Positions 57,461 through 64,000 of a stretch of DNA of 64,000 nucleotides are shown piece by piece. The notes under the pieces were generated by a model. That model saw nothing but the letters and a program-made list of their open reading frames with translations, did no database searches and was not told the DNA's origin. The stretch's first letter is position 1, and each line of letters starts with the position of its first letter. The translations under genes and the position numbers were made by a program. Source of the stretch: Vigna angularis (lineage: Eukaryota > Streptophyta > Magnoliopsida > Fabales > Fabaceae); the NCBI RefSeq assembly GCF_016808095.1, contig NC_068970.1:44551630-44615629 (forward strand), written 5' to 3'.

Positions 57461-59950
57461 CGCTGATTCTGCTTCTCTTCCTTCACGCTTCCTGTGCTTT
57501 TCTTTCTCACTTCACAACTTCCCCCACAATAAACGATATACTCTCTGGGTTTAGGTTTAACATAATTTTTAATATATTTTTTATTATTTACTTAAATTTT
57601 ATTAGAAGTAATAAATATTAAAAAAAATGTACTGCAGTAACAACATAAAGTGCTTTAACAAACCACTTTGACAATTTAATAAGCATACCCAGTTTTATTT
57701 AGATAATAAAGAATTGAAAAAAAAAAACTCATGAAACTTGTACTTTTACTTAAAAAATCAATTTTAAGATACATGTTTTATATGTTTTTTTATTTACTTA
57801 TTCTCTAAATAAATTTTATTTAGCTTTATTTTGAGAATTCATATTTTACTTTAAATCAATCCTTTTATATACAATTTTTTTTAAATTAAAGAAATTTCAT
57901 ATAAGACATTTTCAGTAATAGATTTTATAGAAATCTTTTCCAAAATTTGACAATTCTTTCTATGGTCCTGCAACAATTTTTTATGGTTTGTATAATATCA
58001 TATCAATTTTATAAAATGCCTATGCTCCAATAATAATAAAAAATTAATATTATGAAAACTTCGTATTTTTATTTTTTAATTAATTATGTTTTTAAAAAAA
58101 AGGTGCACTTAATAATTTGTTTAAGTCTATTGGAGAATGTGTTTTTATTGTGGAGGAATAGCGTTTTTCTTAAGTTGAAGATGGATTTCTCTAACAATAA
58201 ATCTCTTCCAAAATTGATTTTTTTTTTCAAATCAAGGAACGCATTCATAAAGTAAATATAAGTTTTAAGTATATTTTAAAAAATAGTTTAATCACATGTA
58301 AAAGTTTGAAGCGCGAAAATAATTTAAAATTATGATTCAAGAAATTCACTTGTACTTTTCACCAAATTAAATTAATACAATATAAGCATGGGAAGAGAAG
58401 AGTACTTTGAAATAGTATTTTTAAAAATGATTAAATTAATTTTTATCCATTTGTTATTGTTCATCTTTTAAAAATACATTTTTCTGTTCCATTCTCATAT
58501 TTCTGTCATCACATGACAAAATCATTGTTAAATAAGTGAGAATAAATTTATTTATTTCAAATACGAAATAAAAAAAGTGTTATTAAAATTTCTCCTTCAA
58601 CTTATTCATTCCTTTGAAATCATCGATTTAAATCTTAAGTTTGGTCACTAGTTCAAGCAAGGTATCTTCTTTTTCTTAATAATACTTTTAAACCTGGAAT
58701 AGTATCTAGTAAAAGAACTTTTTAATATAAGATTTAAAAGTTAAATAGAAGTAAAAATAATATTTAAAGTATTATATAATTAGTATATAAAATAATATTG
58801 AAAATGTAATATCATAATTATAATTTTGTAACTCTAAAAAATAAAATACTATGTAACATCCAAATTTTCATAGTATTCTCATTGAATTTGTCACATCTTC
58901 AATAATATAAAACTGTTAACTTAAGAAATGATATAAAATACTATTACAAATATTCATATAATATTTATAATACTACCAACAATTGGTATCTTTTCTCAAA
59001 TCAAAACACCCATTAATACTAGTTTACTTCAATGTTGACACTAAGCTCACTTGATCTTCTTTATCTCTTGAAAAACTTGTAATTTATGATGTAATTTATC
59101 TGAATTTACTTTTTAAAAAAAAAATCAAATTTATTTAAACTAATATTTATTATAAAATTTTATTCAAATTATACTCTAAAATTAATTTTTCCATATTCAT
59201 AATTACTCATTCTCAATGTATATGAAATAAGAATTACTTTTTTAATCTACATTTTAATAATCATATGATCATTATTTAATCATAATCAGTAATACACATA
59301 TTTGTATTCCCTCAATTGAATTCAAACTCTTCATAAATATAAATATATTTTCTAGAACTAGAAAATAAATATTATATATAAATATAAATACAATTTTTTT
59401 AGTTGTGTCCTTAAAAACAAAATCAAAATTAATATGTGCTAGAAAGGAGTGAGACCCACAAATTCATAATTAGGTCTAGGCTATTGGTTCCTGCACCCCA
59501 AACTTACTATTTTTACCTCCACAATAAGGTGAAAACAATCCAATATTATTTATTACTTTACCACGCCACTAAGGCTGTTGTGACAGTTATTGTCACCTCC
59601 ACCGTCATTGCAGCTGTTGTAGAAGTAGAAGAAGGGTAGAAAAAGAGATAAAATTAAAAACAAATCATTTAAAAAATTTCTTACGTGTTATAAATTTCAA
59701 AAAGTTTTTCTGAAAATTTTATTTCAAAATATATTTTATACATTTTTGAAAATTATCATTCATGAATTTTATTTTAAAAGTTTTATTTCAGAAATTTTGT
59801 TTCAGAAATACCATTTCAAAGTATTTAGAAAGTTTGTTCTAGAAAGTTTTCTAAATATTAAATCTGAAAATCACCTCATTTTGAAAATTTGAGGGGATGT
59901 GTTAAGAAATTGTTGGGTGCAGGAAATAAAAGCCTTATGTTTATCCCAAA
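57461..59950. other. AT-rich intergenic DNA, no gene seen
   Basis: Left part is the TRX-o promoter. The rest has no supported gene; a 67-codon frame at 59436-59639 has no recognisable domain. Confidence 0.5.
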
Positions 59951-59955
59951 CATAT

Positions 59956-60103
59956 TGGGCCTATGAAAAGTGGGCTTGGTTACCATTCAAAGCCCGGCCG
60001 TGTAGAATGTCTTGAGATATTTTCTTATGAAAACCTTAAACATTGAATTCTGAGAATTCTAGGGTTAGGCCGCAACATCTGTGTGGTACTGTTGTGTTTC
60101 AGG
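59956..60103 (+). promoter_or_regulatory. PNO1 promoter and putative first leader exon
   Basis: TGGGCC (site II) is at 59956-59961, a related TGGGCT follows at about 59971, and a telo-box-like AGGGTTA at 60061-60067. A CAG|GTATTC donor at 60100-60106 could begin a leader intron ending at the GACTGCAG acceptor at 60807-60814, which would place the ATG in exon 2. The splice pair is inferred, not shown. Confidence 0.45.
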
Positions 60104-60602
60104 TATTCTTTCTTTCAATCTTTCGCTCTATCTTTAACACTTACTCTCATCGTTTTACTGAAACTCCATTCATACTTTTGCTTACGATTTTTTTTCCTTA
60201 CTCCTTTGAAACGAATCCATTTACTTTAAAAAAAAAATAAAAAATTGGGCGTACCTGTTTTCCTTCATTATCTACACTGGTGAGTTAGAGTTTGTGTCTA
60301 GGGTAAATTAGTTGGAAAATTGGGGATGGGGTGGTGGTTAAAGAAATTTTTTTTGGTACATTTTGGATACACAAAATCACTTTGTTGATGAGATGGATCT
60401 TTGGGTGTATAAAGGCGGTGCACCATGGATCACCTATTAATGTGCTGCACAATTTGTCTTCTGGTTCACTATTAATTTAACTTAGAAGTGTTTTATTTTT
60501 TTCATTTGGTTCACAAATCAACCTCAAATACTCTTTATTTCCTTCAATGAAAAATTAACAAATGTATAGTAATAAAGAAACAAAGCATGTGTTATCTGCT
60601 GT

Positions 60603-60922
60603 TGACATATGTGGCGAAGACTGCTGAAGTGGTTTAATTTCTACATTTTTTTTGTCGTTGTGTATTTCAAAACCAACTTATTTTGGTTTCCTTTGGAAAA
60701 GTTGTTGCATGATGGAGTCAAATCAGCCACAATTAACAATCGTATATTTAAGATACTTTTAAGAATTTTTTGTACATTTTTCATGGAATCAGCATAGTGT
60801 GGTGTAGACTGCAGAAGTGGTTTAATATGTATTTTCTTTTTTGTTGTGTATATTTCAAAACTAACTTATTTTGAATTCCTTTGGAAAAGGTGTTGCATAA
60901 TGGAGTCAAATGAGGCACACTC
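60603..60922 (+). repeat. Tandem duplication of the PNO1 leader and start codon
   Basis: Two ~130-bp blocks (60603-60733 and 60791-60922) align with a 188-bp offset, sharing GAAGTGGTTTAAT, AACTTATTTTG, CCTTTGGAAAAG and ATGGAGTCAAAT. The first copy's ATG (60712) opens only a short frame that soon stops. The second copy's ATG (60900) starts PNO1. Confidence 0.88.
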
Positions 60923-61562
60923 ATCCATGGAAGTTGAAAAAGTCCCATCAGAAGGGAAAGTTTTGCCACCAAAGCCAAAGTTTGAGGCTTTGAAACCTCA
61001 TGAGATGTCTGATGGTCAGGTTCAGTTCCGCAAGGTGAATGTTCCACCTCATCGATATACCCCTCTCAAGAAAGCTTGGATGGATATCTATAATCCCATT
61101 TATGAACAAATGAAAATTGATGTGCGTATGAATCTGAAGGCTCGTAGAGTTGAGCTGAAGACAAGGGCTGATACACCTGATATCAGTAACCTGCAAAAGT
61201 GTGCTGATTTTGTCCATGCTTTCATGCTGGGTTTTGATGTCATAGATGCCATTGCTCTTCTGCGTCTGGATGAACTCTACGTTGAGTCCTTTGAGATCAA
61301 GGATGTTAAAACACTTCGAGGGGATCACTTGTCTCGAGCAATTGGGAGGTTGTCTGGTAAAGGTGGTAAAACAAAGTTTGCAATTGAGAACGCTTCAAAG
61401 ACTAGAATCGTGATTGCTGACACCAAAATTCACATATTGGGATCTTTTGCCAACATAAAGATTGCCAGGGATTCTCTTTGTAGCCTGATTCTTGGATCAC
61501 CAGCAGGAAAAGTGTATTCCAAACTAAGAGCAGTTACTGCTAGATTGGCTGAAAGGTTTTGA
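60900..61562 (+). CDS. PNO1: RNA-binding protein PNO1 (Dim2), small-subunit ribosome assembly factor
   Basis: 220 aa from ATG 60900. An acidic, Pro-rich N-terminus (1-35) precedes FRKVNVPPHRYTPLKKAW (43-60), a hallmark of PNO1. The tandem KH region follows, with LKTRADTPDI in the first, degenerate KH and GRLSGKGGKTKFAIEN (149-164), a GxxGxxG-type loop, in the second. The C-terminus SKLRAVTARLAERF (207-220) is also typical. PNO1 binds the 3' end of 18S rRNA in pre-40S particles and recruits the endonuclease NOB1. The open frame extends upstream to 60846, but the conserved protein and the duplicated context support 60900. No intron interrupts the coding part. The protein looks complete. Confidence 0.94.
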   Translation: MESNEAHSSMEVEKVPSEGKVLPPKPKFEALKPHEMSDGQVQFRKVNVPPHRYTPLKKAWMDIYNPIYEQMKIDVRMNLKARRVELKTRADTPDISNLQKCADFVHAFMLGFDVIDAIALLRLDELYVESFEIKDVKTLRGDHLSRAIGRLSGKGGKTKFAIENASKTRIVIADTKIHILGSFANIKIARDSLCSLILGSPAGKVYSKLRAVTARLAERF

Positions 61563-62768
61563 TCTTTTTCTACTTCTGCCATTGATGATTTATTGTGTGT
61601 GAAATTCAAATCATTGTTGTGAATGTAGAGCATTAATGTGAAAAGGAAGTTTTGATCGAGACAGTGAAGACATTAGATGTGATAGAGTTCATTTTTGTAG
61701 TTTCTTTTCTACTTTCATGACAGAAAGTTAATGAAATGATAAATAGGTTATTTCTTATTCAATCTTTTTTTTTCAGTTTTAAGGAGCAAAGTCGAATTAG
61801 ACGAGTCCAGTAAAATGAGAGTCTAAAATCTGAATTTAAAAAGTCTGTGATTTTTTTTAACAATCTCTCATATCCTTTTCAATCTTTATATGCTTACTTA
61901 AATTTAACTTTAAGAAACTATCAATAATTAGTAATAATTTATGTTTAAAAGTTTATTCACAACTACTTTAATTGTGATAATTTTAATTTATTATAGATTT
62001 CATTTGTATAAAAAAAATATCATGTGAATTGCATAAACCAAAATAGTTCTTGATTTGCATCAATTCTATTATAGATCATCTAAATTAAATCACAGGTTAG
62101 ATTTTAGTCCCTTGATTTGCATACATGAATATTTCACCTTAAAAGCTTTTTATTTTTACCGTGCATAGACAGGAGCATGATCCAAAATTTTCTCCCTTCA
62201 CTTATAAATGTACACAATCTAGTGTGTGTGTGTGTATAAATATGTTTGTAGGAGTTATCTATGGTTAAAGGTCCAAAATGTTAGAAGATCATTTTCAATA
62301 GGGAAAGGGAAAAGGAGAAATTGATTAGCTAGTTGGTTTAAAGAATGTGACACCATAGGCTTTTTTACCCAGATGGTGTAATTCGTATAAGAAATTGCAT
62401 AAATGAACAACTTTTAAGAAAATATCTATATCAAAAAGTCGTATTTGCTTGGTACAACTTCATCATGAAGAAGTTGTATGACTTGAATGTGACTTTAATA
62501 AACTAGAAGAAGTCTTTATTGTCTGATTAGTCTCCGCTGTTATCAAATTTCAACCATGGCGAAAACCCGTAATGGGTTTCAAATGAATATGACTTCAATA
62601 AACTGGAAGAAGTCTTTATTGTCTCATACGGTTTCTTTGTTTTTTTACATGTTTTGAAGTTTCTATTGTCTCCAGTGTAATCAAATTCCGGCACAAAAAC
62701 TTGTAACCAGTTTTCAAACGAGTTTTCAAGACGTCGCCACAGTATGCATGTATAATGCAGACTACACA

Positions 62769-62772
<4 letters not shown>

Positions 62773-62813
<41 letters not shown>
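62773..62813. repeat. (AT)n microsatellite
   Basis: About 20 alternating AT units. Confidence 0.95.
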
Positions 62814-62816
<3 letters not shown>

Positions 62817-63561
62817 CAAAATCAATTATAATAAAAGTATTTAATAATTAGGAATCATTCATTCTAATTTTGTAACGCTTGACTCTTTACAAATATGTAA
62901 TAGCGAATTACATTCTAACATCCTCAATAAAATTTATTTCAAATAAAAAAAATATTTAAAAAATTCAATGATTGAAACTTATCTAGAATATACCTAAAAT
63001 AAAAGAAAATACATTCTTAAAGTGTATTCTTAAAGTGTTATCTAAGTTTCTTAACGTTGTACATTTGAATCATTATGTTAAATATTATATGTTCACGTAT
63101 AACACAAGTCATACTATTATTACATGTAGAAATCACAACCACAAACATGGAAGGATAAGTAAAAAAACATAATAATTAAACTTATAAATATAGAATAATA
63201 ACACATCTCATTCAATGTTTCATTAATCCATACAATAACATAAAATCAAATAACAAAGTTGTATCATCTAACAATATTGAATCTACGTGTAGACTCAGCC
63301 TAAAATGTTCAATTATTAACATAATCATCGCACGTAACTTACCATCCAAAACCAGCTCACCTCTAGAGCTAAAACTACTCTTCCTTTCTACCTGAGAAAT
63401 CTTTGGACAAAGCCTACTTCCTCTACTCCTCCTTAAGTGGGTGCTACTTCCCACTGCTCGCCTAGAGAGCTTACTCAGCGAAGTTCACTTCCGGTACAAT
63501 TATGTCGAGTCTACCACTCCCTATTGCTCTCCCAAAGACCACAACTAAAGTCCTCAAGGTC

Positions 63562-63657
63562 AGCTCCTAAAGACCCCTCAGGGTTAGCTCCTAAAGCCCC
63601 TTTAAGGCTAGCTTCTAAAGCCCCTTCATAGTTAGCTCCTAAAGCCCCCTCACCTTT
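63562..63657 (+). repeat. 24-bp minisatellite, four units
   Basis: Four consecutive 24-bp units starting AGCTCCTAAAG(C/A)CCC; a partial related unit may precede them. The plus frame through it reads AP-K-rich, but it has no gene context. Confidence 0.85.
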
Positions 63658-64000
63658 AACCAAGACGTACATTTTTCATTCGCACATCATCACATCACAT
63701 ATGTAGGCATTACGTTCATAATAACACATTCCATTTTATATGATCAAACAACCACAAACTTAAATTCTCATCATTACTACATGCAATATATAATTAAGGC
63801 GACGTTTAACACCCATAACTTAACACACAATTGTATTAACAACATTATCATACAAATATAAAATGGAACAATCATGTATGACATAGATATATATTTAACA
63901 ACAGAAATCCAATCAATGATCCCAACAGTCCAACTAAAGAATTACGTTTCAACCTCCTTCTTAACTCTCCAAAGTTTTTGTCTTAACCTAATTTAATAAA

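Larger units (their letters stand above)
61563..64000. other. Intergenic DNA to the window edge, no gene seen
   Basis: Contains a 33-bp direct repeat ACTTyAATAAACTrGAAGAA-type block (62492-62524 and 62590-62622), a long (AT)n run and a 24-bp minisatellite. The segment 63300-63660 is less AT-rich and may belong to an LTR-type repeat that I could not classify. Confidence 0.5.

Overview
The window is nuclear DNA of a flowering plant. It is very AT-rich, has GT-AG introns and is full of plant-type LTR retrotransposons and DNA transposons. The host proteins and repeat families resemble those of papilionoid legumes (Phaseoleae such as Vigna, Phaseolus or Glycine); that assignment is by recognition only and is an inference.

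Five host genes are supported. They are a VQ-motif protein of the VQ22/JAV1 type (5489-6073, minus); a nine-exon RAN1/HMA7-type copper P1B-ATPase (21571-26576, minus, 994 aa once spliced); an intronless cytosolic ribosomal protein eL27 (49455-49862, plus); a six-exon mitochondrial thioredoxin of the TRX-o type (52240-57460, minus, 179 aa); and the small-subunit ribosome-assembly KH protein PNO1 (60900-61562, plus). The eL27 and PNO1 genes both carry GGCCCA/TGGGCC (site II) and AAACCCTAA-like (telo-box) motifs upstream, as expected for co-regulated ribosome genes. The host genes do not form an operon or an obvious pathway.

Most of the rest is transposon debris. Region by region: a ~750 bp foldback inverted repeat (28-784); the 3' part of a Tat-like Ty3/gypsy element with an antisense ORF that has its own TATA box (785-2742); a deleted Ty1/copia element with an intact 5-bp target duplication AAAAG (9198-11866, minus), whose 3' LTR carries a small MULE-like insert; a broken MULE end (12420-13388); a 4.06 kb MULE with ~200 bp terminal inverted repeats and an 8-bp duplication TTATTTAA (13524-17580); a TRIM-like mini-retroelement (20306-20674); a decayed copia element (28150-31640) split by a PIF/Harbinger-like element with TTA duplications (29230-30376); a hAT-like element (35986-36631); copia gag and pol remnants separated by CACTA-type 115-bp tandem repeats (36887-40388); a second, related copia element with target duplication ATACT (42706-46057); and a TRIM in an intron of the thioredoxin gene (55491-55760).

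The most interesting item is the 4.06 kb MULE. Besides a deleted transposase gene on the minus strand it carries an apparently intact two-exon gene for a GRF-type zinc-finger/coiled-coil protein on the plus strand, facing the transposase gene as mudrB faces mudrA. The broken MULE end about 1 kb away carries the same gene in the inverse orientation, so the gene seems to be a standing part of this MULE family. Other points worth checking are a 188-bp-spaced tandem duplication of the PNO1 5' region that copies the start codon, a TRX-o splice donor sitting on a CT microsatellite, and a 22-bp perfect palindrome around a G-box.
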